Assembly: GCF_016907835.1 (NCBI RefSeq)
Contig: NZ_JAFBCT010000001.1
Span: forward strand, 1,798,001-1,862,000
Direction: 5' to 3'
Length of the DNA: 64,000 bases
Origin: Agromyces cerinus
Lineage (GTDB): Bacteria; Actinomycetota; Actinomycetes; Actinomycetales; Microbacteriaceae
The notes beneath the pieces were generated by a model. That model saw nothing but the letters and a program-made list of their open reading frames with translations. It ran no database searches and was not told the origin of the DNA. Shown here one piece after another: positions 9,934-18,227 of this stretch. A program made the translations under genes and the position numbers. Within the stretch, counting starts at the first letter, position 1; every line of letters begins with the position of its first letter.

Positions 9934-10005
9934 GCGAGTCAGCGGATGAATCGAACGACGCGCCGGGGCCGGTCGGCGCGTCGTGCGAAACATCCGCCGA
10001 CTCGC
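9934..10005. repeat. 72-nt two-tier hairpin element, copy B
   Basis: The outer arms 9934-9948 and 9991-10005 pair with one mismatch. An 8x8 internal loop follows, then a perfect 9-bp inner stem (9957-9965 with 9974-9982) and an 8-nt loop. It has the same architecture and orientation as copy A at 8908-8979. It lies between the dfrA stop and the DUF559 start, about 100 bases upstream of the latter. There is no T-run, so it does not look like a simple terminator. Confidence 0.8.
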
Positions 10006-10043
10006 TGACGTTCACGCGCTGGCGAGGGCAGACGGGCGACGGG

Positions 10044-10577
10044 TCAGGGGCGGTCGTAGCGGCGGAAGCGGTAGCCGGTGCCGGTGCGAGAGAGGTGATT
10101 CGCCGCGTCGTCGGTGTCGACGAGCCGCCAGCTCATGTCGATCGACGGGGCGTAGGCGTCGCCGGGGAGGTCGAGGTCGAGCTCGGTGACCTCGAGCCGA
10201 TCGGCACGGTCGATGAGGCGGGCGTAGAGCTCGCCGCCGCCGATGCCCCAGATCCATTCGGGGCCGGATGCCGCGGCCGACGCCAGCGCCTCGTCGATCG
10301 AGCCCGCCCGCACGGCCCCTTCGGCCGCCCACTGCGCGTTGCGGGTGACGACGATATTCGTGCGCCCCGGGAGGGGCCGGAACCGCTCGGGCAGCGAGTC
10401 CCAGGTCTTGCGGCCCATGATGACGGGGTTGCCGAGCGTGACGGCCTTGAAGTGGGCGAGGTCTTCGGGCAGGTGCCAGGGCATCACTCCCCCGGCCCCG
10501 ATCACCCCGCCGTGCGCCTCGGCCCAGATGAGCCCGAGCTTTGGTGTCCGCGCTGCCGAGGCATCCGCTTCGCTCAT
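10044..10577 (-). CDS. dfrA: dihydrofolate reductase
   Basis: 177-residue enzyme that reduces dihydrofolate to tetrahydrofolate with NADPH. It has the expected N-terminal [20 protein letters not shown] region, the NADPH-binding stretch [12 protein letters not shown] and the later [10 protein letters not shown] motif. The ATG at 10577 overlaps the thyA stop by four bases, so the two genes are translationally coupled. ThyA consumes the methylene-folate whose product this enzyme recycles. Length and motifs are normal. Confidence 0.95.
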   Translation of the reverse strand: MSEADASAARTPKLGLIWAEAHGGVIGAGGVMPWHLPEDLAHFKAVTLGNPVIMGRKTWDSLPERFRPLPGRTNIVVTRNAQWAAEGAVRAGSIDEALASAAASGPEWIWGIGGGELYARLIDRADRLEVTELDLDLPGDAYAPSIDMSWRLVDTDDAANHLSRTGTGYRFRRYDRP

Positions 10578-11383
10578 ACCGCGACGGCCGCGCGGATCGG
10601 CGGGTGGTGCTGGTAGCCCTCGACGATGAAGTCCTCGTACTCGTAGTCGAAGATCGAGTCGGGGGTGCGCGCGAGGCGCAGCGTCGGCGGCGCGAAGGGC
10701 TCGCGGGTGAGCTGCTCGGTGACCTGCTCGACGTGGTTGTCGTAGATGTGGCAGTCGCCGCCGGTCCAGACGAAGTCGCCGACCTCGAGCCCGGTCTGCG
10801 CCGCGATCATGTGCGTCAGCAGCGCGTAGGAGGCGATGTTGAACGGCACGCCGAGGAAGAGGTCGGCGCTGCGCTGGTAGAGCTGGCACGAGAGCTTGCC
10901 GTCGGCGACGTAGAACTGGAACAGCGCGTGGCAGGGCGCGAGCGCCATGGACGGGATGTCGGCGGGGTTCCACGCCGAGACGATGAGCCGGCGCGAGTCG
11001 GGGTTCGTGCGGATCTGCTCGATGACCTCGGAGATCTGGTCGATCTGCTCGCCCGACGGCGTCGGCCACGACCGCCACTGCACGCCGTAGACGGGACCGA
11101 GCTCGCCGGCGGAATCGGCCCACTCGTCCCAGATGGTCACGCCGTGCTCGCGCAGCCAGCCGACGTTCGACGAGCCCTGCAGGAACCAGAGCAGCTCGTA
11201 GGCGATCGACTTGAAGTGCACCCGCTTCGTCGTGACGAGCGGGAAGCCCTCGGAGAGGTCGAATCGCAGCTGGCGGCCGAACACGCTGCGCGTGCCGGTG
11301 CCCGTGCGATCGGTCTTGACGGCGCCGTGCTCGAGCACGTCGCGCAGCAGGTCTTCGTACGGAGTTGAGATCGTCTCGGCCAT
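10574..11383 (-). CDS. thyA: thymidylate synthase
   Basis: 269-residue thymidylate synthase that makes dTMP from dUMP and methylene-tetrahydrofolate. The catalytic cysteine is C151 in [11 protein letters not shown]; the dUMP-binding [19 protein letters not shown] and HIYDNH motifs follow. The start at ATG 11383 gives the standard N-terminus; an upstream in-frame extension to 11452 is unlikely because it enters the divergent promoter region. Overlap with dfrA is four bases. The divergent thioredoxin-like gene starts 118 bases away. Confidence 0.96.
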   Translation of the reverse strand: MAETISTPYEDLLRDVLEHGAVKTDRTGTGTRSVFGRQLRFDLSEGFPLVTTKRVHFKSIAYELLWFLQGSSNVGWLREHGVTIWDEWADSAGELGPVYGVQWRSWPTPSGEQIDQISEVIEQIRTNPDSRRLIVSAWNPADIPSMALAPCHALFQFYVADGKLSCQLYQRSADLFLGVPFNIASYALLTHMIAAQTGLEVGDFVWTGGDCHIYDNHVEQVTEQLTREPFAPPTLRLARTPDSIFDYEYEDFIVEGYQHHPPIRAAVAV

Positions 11384-11501
11384 CCCCACAAGGCTAACCC
11401 GCACCGGCGACACTTCGGCGAAGGCGAGCGGATGCCGCGGCATCCCCGTCATCGTCGGTCACACTCCGCACGGGGCGGCGCGTGCTGCGTACGCTGGCCG
11501 C

Positions 11502-11942
11502 ATGGACTGGCTCCCCGCGCTCGCGACCGGCGCAGCGCTGCTCGCCGCGGCGACCGCGGTCGGCCTCGTCTGGCGTTCGCGGCAGGGCGTCGCCCGCAGC
11601 GGCTCCGGCGACGTCGTGCGGCCGGCCGAGCTCGGCGTCACCGCGTTCGGCGAACGGGCCACGCTCGTGCAGTTCTCGACGGAGTTCTGCGCCCGCTGCC
11701 CGGCGACGGGGCGACTGCTGACCCGGCTCGCCGGTGAGCACGAGGGCGCGGCGCACGTCGAGGTCGATCTCACGCATCGCCCCGACCTCGCCGGCCGTTT
11801 CCGCGTCACCGAGACGCCGACGACGCTGCTGCTCGACGCCGACGGCGCGGTGCGCGCCCGCATCGCAGGACTCCCCCGCGCCGCCGCCGTGCGCGAACGA
11901 CTCGACGACCTCCTGAGGAGCCCCCATGTCATCTCCGGCTGA
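11502..11942 (+). CDS. membrane-anchored thioredoxin-like protein
   Basis: 146-residue protein with an N-terminal hydrophobic segment (residues 3-24) and a thioredoxin fold. The redox pair is C63-A-R-C66, and the cis-proline motif appears as TETPTTLLL. The CARC spacer differs from the CGPC of classic thioredoxin, so the redox potential and partner may differ. The start ATG at 11502 is chosen because it precedes the membrane segment. Its end overlaps the DUF4395 gene by 17 bases, and a thioredoxin/DUF4395 pairing suggests a membrane disulfide or peroxide-handling function; that role is an inference. Confidence 0.85.
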   Translation: MDWLPALATGAALLAAATAVGLVWRSRQGVARSGSGDVVRPAELGVTAFGERATLVQFSTEFCARCPATGRLLTRLAGEHEGAAHVEVDLTHRPDLAGRFRVTETPTTLLLDADGAVRARIAGLPRAAAVRERLDDLLRSPHVISG

Positions 11943-12426
11943 ATCGGCATCGTCGGCTGAATCGACGCAGGCGGCCCGCGCTCCTGCAGGCATCGACCCG
12001 CGCGGCCCGCGCTTCGGCGCCGCCATCACGGCGACCCTGCTGCTCATCACCGTCGTGCTCGCGATCGCAGGCGCGGATGCCGCGGCGTTCTGGCTGCTCG
12101 TCGCGATCACGCTGCTCTTCGCGTGGGGCGCGTTCGCGGGCATCCGCCGGCATCCGTACGGCTTGATCTTCGCCAAGCTCGTGCGTCCGCGGCTCGAGCC
12201 GCCCGCCGAACTCGAGGACCCGCGCCCGCCGACCTTCGCGCAGGGCGTCGGCTTCGCCGTCGGTCTCGCCGGCGTGCTGCTCTCGCTCCTCGGCCTCGAG
12301 TACGCGGTGCCGATCGCCGCGGCGATCGTGTTCTTCGCCGCCTTCCTGAACGCCGCCTTCGACTTCTGCCTCGGCTGCCAGATCTACCTGCTGCTCGCAC
12401 GGGCGAGGATCATCCCGGGGGTCTGA
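11926..12426 (+). CDS. DUF4395 domain membrane protein
   Basis: 166-residue integral membrane protein with about four hydrophobic segments and the DUF4395 signature near the C-terminus, CLGCQIY, whose cysteines C148 and C151 form a CxxC pair. The N-terminal 25 residues are Ala/Ser-rich. The gene overlaps the thioredoxin-like gene by 17 bases, so the proteins are probably made together, and the CxxC pair could be the membrane-side redox partner. The biochemical function of DUF4395 is not established. Confidence 0.85.
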   Translation: MSSPAESASSAESTQAARAPAGIDPRGPRFGAAITATLLLITVVLAIAGADAAAFWLLVAITLLFAWGAFAGIRRHPYGLIFAKLVRPRLEPPAELEDPRPPTFAQGVGFAVGLAGVLLSLLGLEYAVPIAAAIVFFAAFLNAAFDFCLGCQIYLLLARARIIPGV

Positions 12427-12480
12427 CCTGCGGCGGCACTCGCCGATAGGCTGGTGTCCCGGCTCGACGAGGAGGATCAC

Positions 12481-12906
12481 ATGGCAGTCACGAGTGAAGC
12501 GACCACCGTCTGGAAGGGCACGCTCTTCGAGGGATCGGGCGATGTCGCCCTCGACTCCTCGGGCCTCGCCTCATTCCCCGTCAACTGGAAGGCCCGCGCC
12601 GAGGGCGCAGAAGGCACGACCAACCCCGAAGAGCTGCTCGCGGCAGCACACTCCTCGTGCTTCTCGATGGCGCTCTCGCTGGGCCTCGCCCAGGCGGGCA
12701 CGCCGGCCGAGAGCATCCAGACCACCGCGGCCGTCACCTTCGAGGCCGGCAAGGGCGTGCTCGGCAGCCACCTGCTGGTGAGCGCCCGGGTGCCGGGACT
12801 CACCGAGGAGCAGTTCGAGGCCCTCGCCGAAGACGCGAAGAAGAACTGCCCGATCTCGCAGGCGCTCGCCGGCGTTCCGATCACGATCGAAGCCGAACTC
12901 GCCTGA
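12481..12906 (+). CDS. OsmC family peroxiredoxin
   Basis: 141-residue OsmC/Ohr-type thiol peroxidase. The two redox cysteines are C60 in AAHSSCFSMAL and C123 in KKNCPISQAL, and the N-terminal beta-sheet (ATTVWKGTLFEGSG) is typical of OsmC. It detoxifies organic hydroperoxides in this family. The ATG at 12481 has AGGAGG six bases upstream. It follows the thioredoxin/DUF4395 pair by 54 bases, making a small redox group. Confidence 0.93.
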   Translation: MAVTSEATTVWKGTLFEGSGDVALDSSGLASFPVNWKARAEGAEGTTNPEELLAAAHSSCFSMALSLGLAQAGTPAESIQTTAAVTFEAGKGVLGSHLLVSARVPGLTEEQFEALAEDAKKNCPISQALAGVPITIEAELA

Positions 12907-12909
12907 TCC

Positions 12910-13815
12910 ATGCGGGTACTCGTCGCCGGTGCATCCGGATTCATCGGCACCGCGCTGGTCACCGCATTGACCGCTGACGGGCACGACGTCGTGCGCCTCG
13001 TGCGCCGACGCGCCCAGGGCGCCGATGAGGCCTCGTGGTCGCCGGCGGCAGGCATCATCGACTTCACCGTCATGGACCGCGTCGACGCGGTCGTGAACCT
13101 CTCGGGCGCCTCGCTCGCCCGGCTGCCGTGGTCGAAGTCGTACCGCGGCGAGATCCTCGAGTCGCGCATCACGGCGACCCGCACCCTCGCCGACGCGATG
13201 CGCAAGGCGCGGCGTCCTCCGACGGTCTTCCTCAACGCCTCAGCGGTCGGCTATTACGGCGACCGACCGGGCGAGCTCCTCACCGAGTACTCGAGCGCCG
13301 GAACCGGCTTCCTCGCCGAGGTCGTCGGCCGCTGGGAGTCCGCGGCCGGGCTCGCCCCCGAAGAGACGCGCACCGTCGTCTTCCGCAGCGGCATGGTGGT
13401 CGGGCACGGCGGCGCCTTGAAGCGCGTCGGCACCCTCACCCGCCTGGGCATCTCGGCCAGGCTCGGCACGGGCGGCCAGCACTGGCCCTGGGTCGCACTC
13501 GACGACGAGGTCGGCGCCATCGTGCACCTGCTCGGGTCATCGCTCTCGGGGCCGGTGAACATCGCCGGCCCGACACCGGCGACCGCCGATCGCGTGATGA
13601 CCGCGATGGCGGAGCGGATGCATCGGCCGCACGCCCTCGGCGTGCCCGAGCGCATGCTCGAGGTCGCCCTCGGGCGTGCCGCCGACGAACTGCTGCTGTC
13701 GAGCCAGAAGGTGCGCCCGCAGCGCCTCATCGACGACGGCTACCGCTTCACGCACGCCACCGTCGAGTCCGCGATCGACGCGATGCTCGCGGCGCCGCGC
13801 ACGGCGGCCCGCTAG
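12910..13815 (+). CDS. TIGR01777 family epimerase (extended SDR)
   Basis: 301-residue NAD(P)-binding protein. The dinucleotide motif GASGFIG is at residues 7-13; LNASAVGYYGDRP and the C-terminal LLSSQKVRPQRL region match the TIGR01777/YfcH group of SDR-fold proteins. The substrate of this group is unknown. It begins three bases after the osmC-like stop, so the genes are probably co-transcribed. The length is normal. Confidence 0.9.
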   Translation: MRVLVAGASGFIGTALVTALTADGHDVVRLVRRRAQGADEASWSPAAGIIDFTVMDRVDAVVNLSGASLARLPWSKSYRGEILESRITATRTLADAMRKARRPPTVFLNASAVGYYGDRPGELLTEYSSAGTGFLAEVVGRWESAAGLAPEETRTVVFRSGMVVGHGGALKRVGTLTRLGISARLGTGGQHWPWVALDDEVGAIVHLLGSSLSGPVNIAGPTPATADRVMTAMAERMHRPHALGVPERMLEVALGRAADELLLSSQKVRPQRLIDDGYRFTHATVESAIDAMLAAPRTAAR

Positions 13816-13993
13816 GTCGATCCGCCCAACCGCCTACGCGACGCGGACATCGGAGCCTGGCTGGTTGGACCTTCGCTGCGCCTTCACGGTCGAGCAGGGT
13901 CCGGCCGCCGGACGAGCTCATTGCGGCTCCGAAACGGCGGGAATATCGTAGGTACGATCGACGCCGGCGGCGTCGTGCACGAGGAGGTGGATC

Positions 13994-14179
13994 ATGGATC
14001 CGCTGTGGTGGATCGTCGGGCTCGCGATACTCGCGGTGATCGTCGTGCTGCTCGTCAGGAGCTGGGGACGCTCGCGTGCCTCTTCCGAGGATCCCGCCGC
14101 CGAGCGCGCCGCCCAGGAGCAGGCGCGGATCGAGCAGGAGAAGCGGGATCAGGCCGGCCCCGGTGCCGGCAGCATCTGA
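13994..14179 (+). CDS. small single-pass membrane protein
   Basis: 61-residue protein with one membrane segment (about residues 4-22) and a charged, Ala/Glu/Gln-rich cytoplasmic-type tail. The ATG at 13994 has GGAGG six bases upstream, which supports expression. No family is recognised and no function is proposed. It stands alone between the epimerase gene and the converging dapB group. Confidence 0.75.
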   Translation: MDPLWWIVGLAILAVIVVLLVRSWGRSRASSEDPAAERAAQEQARIEQEKRDQAGPGAGSI

Positions 14180-14331
14180 CGGCCGCTGCCTTCGACGCCG
14201 ACGCGCGGGCGCGCGAGAGAGCCGGCGACGATGGTGGAGACATCGCAGGCAGCGCCTCCACCCTGTGCGCCGCGGACCCAGCACGAGTCGCGAAGGCTCA
14301 TCGAGGCTCGCTCGGGCTGATCGCCACGGCT

Positions 14332-14772
14332 TCAGCGAGGAACGCGCGACAGCGCGACGGCCCGCCGCACGGCCTGCCTGGCGTTGCGACGATCGCCGGC
14401 CGCGTCGTACGCGAGTCCGAGCCGCATGGCCGCCTGCCACGACTCGGGAGCCGCATCGGCCGCGGTGCGGAACTCGTCGAGGGCCGCGCCTGCTGCTGCC
14501 CGCTCGGGACGCCCGCTCGGCAGGAGCGGCAGCTCGAGGTCGAGCCCGCCCTCCGCGTCGAGCCGTTTCACGAGTTCGTGCGAGCGGATGCCGAACTCGA
14601 GCTCGCGCCACAGCGCCCAGAGACCGATGAGCGGCAGCACGAGGAGCGCCACCCCCATCGCGATCGCGATCGGCTCCCCCGTCGCCATGAACTGAACTGC
14701 GCGCCATCCGACGAGCGCGAGGTAGAGCACGAGGAGCGCGGCCATGATGAGCGCGCCGAGCTTCGTGGTCAT
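14332..14772 (-). CDS. small membrane protein with TPR-like tail
   Basis: 146-residue protein with two N-terminal membrane segments (about 7-27 and 38-60) and a helical C-terminal half reading like one or two tetratricopeptide repeats (FRTAADAAPESWQAAMRLGLAYDAAG). The ATG at 14772 overlaps the dapB stop by four bases, so it is co-translated with dapB. A role in protein interaction at the membrane is possible, but I do not recognise a named family. Confidence 0.75.
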   Translation of the reverse strand: MTTKLGALIMAALLVLYLALVGWRAVQFMATGEPIAIAMGVALLVLPLIGLWALWRELEFGIRSHELVKRLDAEGGLDLELPLLPSGRPERAAAGAALDEFRTAADAAPESWQAAMRLGLAYDAAGDRRNARQAVRRAVALSRVPR

Positions 14773-15521
14773 CGGGAGGTGCCGGACAGTCCGAGATCGA
14801 GGAGCGCGTCGAGGCCGACGGTGACACCGGATGCCTCGAGGGCGCTGCGGAGCGCGAGCAGGATGCCGGCCTCGTACGAGCTCGACGAGAGCGTGGAGTG
14901 CGTGATCGTGAGGGTCTCGCCGTCGCCGCCGAAGACGACGCGCTGCTCGGCCGCGACGCCATTGAGGCGCAGGCTGTGCACGGGGACCCCGCTCACGAGC
15001 TGCCCGCGGGCGCGCTGGTCGGCGTGCGGAGCGGCGACCGGACCGCGCGCCGCACGCGCCTCGCCGATGAGCTCCGCCGTGCGCACGGCCGTGCCCGAGG
15101 GCGAGTCGACCTTGCCGGCGTGGTGGGCCTCGACGATCTCGATCGAGTCGAAGAACGGTGCCGCGAGCTTCGCGAAGGCGGTGCCGAGTACGCTGCCGAT
15201 CGAGAAGTTCGGAACGAAGAGCACGGCGCCCGCGTCGGCGTGGCCGCGCACGAACGCGGAGATCTCGGCGATGCGATCGCTCGACCAACCCGAGGTGCCG
15301 ACGACGATCGGAATGCCCGCTCCTGCGGCGAACTCGACGATCTCGGCGCTCGCGCCGGGATGCGTGACGTCGAACGCCACATCGGCGCCGAGCATGAGGT
15401 CGAGGCTCGACTTCGAGTCGAGCGCGGCGTGCAGTTCGAGGTCTTCGGCCTCCTCGATCAGTCGAAGCGCCAGCTGCCCCATCTTGCCGGTGGCTCCCGC
15501 CACGGCGACCCGTATCGTCAC
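14769..15521 (-). CDS. dapB: 4-hydroxy-tetrahydrodipicolinate reductase
   Basis: 250-residue reductase for the second step after DapA in diaminopimelate/lysine synthesis. The nucleotide-binding motif GATGKMG is at residues 9-15. The catalytic region EAHHAGKVDSPSGT holds H133, H134 and K137, and VPNFSIG lies at about 103-109. The length is normal for actinobacterial DapB. It is coupled by a four-base overlap to the small membrane protein downstream. Confidence 0.96.
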   Translation of the reverse strand: MTIRVAVAGATGKMGQLALRLIEEAEDLELHAALDSKSSLDLMLGADVAFDVTHPGASAEIVEFAAGAGIPIVVGTSGWSSDRIAEISAFVRGHADAGAVLFVPNFSIGSVLGTAFAKLAAPFFDSIEIVEAHHAGKVDSPSGTAVRTAELIGEARAARGPVAAPHADQRARGQLVSGVPVHSLRLNGVAAEQRVVFGGDGETLTITHSTLSSSSYEAGILLALRSALEASGVTVGLDALLDLGLSGTSR

Positions 15522-15615
15522 GGATTCACCCTAGCAAGCGCGGGCCGGGCGACCGTCGTGACGGCTCGACGCCGAGCACGCGGCATCCGCCGCCCGTCGC
15601 AAATAGTGTTGGGGC

Positions 15616-16098
15616 ATGCTGCGCTACCGAGACGCCTCAGTGACCGACCCCGACGCGCACGCGTTGCTCGCCGACTACTTCGCCGAGCGAGCGGTCGGGT
15701 TCCCCGCCGAGCAGGGCGAGTACCGTCCGACCTGGCCGGCCGCGGAGCAGTTCACGCCGCCGGCGGGCGTCTTCCTGGTCGTCGTCGACGAGTCGGGCAC
15801 CGCGGTCGGATGCGGCGGTGTACGACGCATCCAGCGCCGGCCCGAGACCTTCGAGGTGCGCTTCGAGGTCAAGCACCTCTGGCTCGCGCCCGCGGCCCGC
15901 GGCGACGGCGAAGGTCGCCGTCTGCTCGCTGAACTCGAACGCCGGGCGATCGAGTACGGCGCGCAGGAGCTCGTGCTCGACACGAATGCGAGCCTCGAGG
16001 CCGCAGGCGGCCTCTACCGCTCGAGCGGGTACGTCGACATCGATCCGTACAACGCCAACCCCAACGCGACGAACTGGTACGGCAAGCGCGTCGGCTGA
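15616..16098 (+). CDS. GNAT family N-acetyltransferase
   Basis: 160-residue GNAT protein. The acetyl-CoA-binding stretch LAPAARGDGEGRRLLAELE occurs near residues 92-110, and a C-terminal YRSSGYVDIDPYN segment is typical of the fold. The substrate is not predictable. It converges on the histidine phosphatase gene, with a strong inverted repeat between the two. Confidence 0.87.
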   Translation: MLRYRDASVTDPDAHALLADYFAERAVGFPAEQGEYRPTWPAAEQFTPPAGVFLVVVDESGTAVGCGGVRRIQRRPETFEVRFEVKHLWLAPAARGDGEGRRLLAELERRAIEYGAQELVLDTNASLEAAGGLYRSSGYVDIDPYNANPNATNWYGKRVG

Positions 16099-16108
16099 CC
16101 GGCGCCCC

Positions 16109-16150
16109 GAGCCGTACGCGAGCGCGAGGCGCTCAGATCGCGTACGGCTC
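16109..16150. terminator. nested inverted repeat between convergent genes
   Basis: Perfect 13-bp arms (16109-16121 and 16138-16150) enclose a second 6-bp hairpin (16120-16125 with 16129-16134). It lies between two convergent genes and its right arm encodes the last codons of the phosphatase gene. It probably terminates transcription from both sides; there is no long T-run. Confidence 0.6.
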
Positions 16151-16735
16151 CGACAGGCCGGTGCGCAGCTCGGGTGGCAGGTGCGCGATGTCGTTGTGGG
16201 AGACGAGGCTCCACGGCCGTCCGGGCCGCTGGGTGAGCACCGTGAGGCCGCAGTTCACCTGGTTGATCGAGACCCAGCGCCAGTCGGGCGCCCCGAGCAC
16301 CTCGCGCACGAACCATCCGATGACGAAGTTGTGGGTGATGAGCAACTCGTGCCGGTCTTCGCGATGAGAGCGGAGGAACTCGGAGGCCGCATCTTCCATC
16401 TGCGCACTGCCGGCCTCGATCTCGGCCTCGGTCACGGAGCCGAAGAAGGCGTCGTAGGCCTTCGGGGTCTCGGGTGCAGGGCCTGTCGGGATGCAGTCGA
16501 AGAGCAGCGGCGAGGGCTCGAGGCTCAGCGCCGGCATCTTCGCCGCGATGATCTGCGCCGTCTCGGTCGCGCGCTGCAGGGGCGAGTGCCACGCGTTGTC
16601 GAACGGTATGCCGCCGAGGCGCTCGGCGAGAAGCTCGGCCTGACGGCGGCCACGGGGCGACAGCGGGCCGTCGGGAAGGCCGTGCTCGGCGTCGAGCTGC
16701 TCGCCGTGACGGACGAGGTAGAGGTGGTGGGCCAC
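16133..16735 (-). CDS. histidine phosphatase family protein
   Basis: 200-residue phosphoglycerate-mutase-like phosphatase. The catalytic RHG is at residues 9-11 (LVRHGEQLD), the second catalytic His is in LLITHNFVIGWF, and HSPLQRATETA matches the family. The protein could act on phosphosugars or other small phosphates. It starts 37 bases downstream of the M16 peptidase gene on the same strand, so the two may be co-transcribed. Confidence 0.9.
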   Translation of the reverse strand: MAHHLYLVRHGEQLDAEHGLPDGPLSPRGRRQAELLAERLGGIPFDNAWHSPLQRATETAQIIAAKMPALSLEPSPLLFDCIPTGPAPETPKAYDAFFGSVTEAEIEAGSAQMEDAASEFLRSHREDRHELLITHNFVIGWFVREVLGAPDWRWVSINQVNCGLTVLTQRPGRPWSLVSHNDIAHLPPELRTGLSEPYAI

Positions 16736-16772
16736 AGGTATCGGTTCCTCTGATGCAGGGCGGATGCCGCCG

Positions 16773-18158
16773 TCAGGCGACGTCGGAGCTCGGAGCGACC
16801 GCGGCGGCCGCTCCGGTGAATGCCGTCTCGTCGATCGCGCCGACGGCGACGAGCGAGAACGGGCGTGCGACGAGATCGCCCGCCAGCCGCTGCACGTCGT
16901 CGGCGGTGACGAGCGAGATGCGACGGAGGGCCTCGTCGAGGTCGACGAACTCGCCGAGGGTCAGCTCGGCGCGGCCGAGCCGCGACATCCGGGTGTCGGA
17001 GTCCTCGAGGGCGAGCGCCGAGGCGCCCGCGAGCTGCCCTGAGGCGCGGCGCATCTCTTCGGCGGTGACGCCGTGTTCGGCGAGCCGCTCGAGTTCGTCG
17101 CGCATGAGCGACGCGACCGTGCCGGCCTTCGCCGGGGCGCACCCGGCGTACATGCCGAAGAGGCCGGCATCGGAGTAGCCCGGTGCGAACGAGTAGACCG
17201 AGTAGGCGAGGCCGCGGCGCTCGCGCACCTGCTGGAAGAGGCGTGACGACATGCCCGAGCCGAAGATCGCGTTCAGCATGCTCATCGTCGGGCGCCGTTC
17301 ATCGGTCGCGACGAGGCCCGGTACCCCGAGCAGCAGGTTCACCTGCTCGGTCGGGCGTGCCACGACGGAGACCTCGGGACCGGCTTCGAGCGCTGCGGGC
17401 ACGATTGAACGCCGTTCGACGGGTTGCCCGGCGACCGTCGGGTCCCACCCGGCCGCCGCGAGCGCCCGGTCGAGTTCGGCCAGCAGCAGATCGTGGTCGA
17501 CGGCGCCGGCGACGGTGACGACCAGGTCTTGCGGGCGGTAGTTGGCCCGGTAGTGCTCCCACACGGCGTCGCGCGTTGCGCTGCGGATCGTCTCGGGGTT
17601 GCCGCCGATCGGCCGGCCGAGCGGGTGCGCACCGAGCACCGCCTCGAAGAAGCGCTCGTTCGCGACGTCGCCCGGGTCGTCGCCCGCCATGGAGAGCTCT
17701 TCGAGGATGACCCCGCGCTCGCTCTCGAACTCGGTCGGGTCGAGCAACGATGACGTGAACATGTCGGCGAGCACCTCGACCGCCATGGGCAGGTCTCGGT
17801 CTTGCACCTTGGCGTAGTAGCAGGTGTACTCCTTCGCCGTGAGCGCATTGTGCTCGCCGCCGACGGCGTCGAAGGAGATCGCGATGTCGAGAGCCGAGCG
17901 CGTCTCGGTGCCCTTGAACAACAGGTGCTCGAGGAAGTGCGTCGATCCGTACGTCGCGGGGTGCGCGGCATCCGCTCGCTGCTCGTCTCGTGAACCGACC
18001 GCGACCCAGAAGCCGATGGTCGCGCTGCGACTGCCCGGCACCTGTTCGCTGAGCACTCGCACCCCCGAGGGGAGCACGCTGCGCCGAACTCGCGCGTCGC
18101 CTGCTGCGGTGAAGGAGAGCTCGGCCTGGCCGAGTGGGAGGTCGACAGCGCCGTTCAT
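16773..18158 (-). CDS. M16 family zinc metallopeptidase
   Basis: 461-residue member of the insulinase/processing-peptidase family. The inverted zinc motif H74-F-L-E77-H78 is present, with the downstream zinc ligand at E154 in GVILEEL. Both the N- and C-terminal halves of the ring-like fold are present, and the length fits bacterial single-chain M16B enzymes. In many actinobacteria the orthologue lies directly downstream of pnp; here pnp is 32 kb away on the same strand, with a block of accessory genes between. Confidence 0.93.
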   Translation of the reverse strand: MNGAVDLPLGQAELSFTAAGDARVRRSVLPSGVRVLSEQVPGSRSATIGFWVAVGSRDEQRADAAHPATYGSTHFLEHLLFKGTETRSALDIAISFDAVGGEHNALTAKEYTCYYAKVQDRDLPMAVEVLADMFTSSLLDPTEFESERGVILEELSMAGDDPGDVANERFFEAVLGAHPLGRPIGGNPETIRSATRDAVWEHYRANYRPQDLVVTVAGAVDHDLLLAELDRALAAAGWDPTVAGQPVERRSIVPAALEAGPEVSVVARPTEQVNLLLGVPGLVATDERRPTMSMLNAIFGSGMSSRLFQQVRERRGLAYSVYSFAPGYSDAGLFGMYAGCAPAKAGTVASLMRDELERLAEHGVTAEEMRRASGQLAGASALALEDSDTRMSRLGRAELTLGEFVDLDEALRRISLVTADDVQRLAGDLVARPFSLVAVGAIDETAFTGAAAAVAPSSDVA

Positions 18159-18227
18159 CCCGATCAGCCTATGCCACCCGCGTCGGGCGCGCTCGGGCGG
18201 CGCGCACCCGGGCGCGCCGCCACGCGA

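Noticed and set aside
8908..10005. The 72-nt hairpins as ordinary terminators or tRNA-like genes
   Set aside because: They lack T-runs, have 8x8 internal loops and no cloverleaf or anticodon arm, and occur on both sides of one gene in the same orientation.
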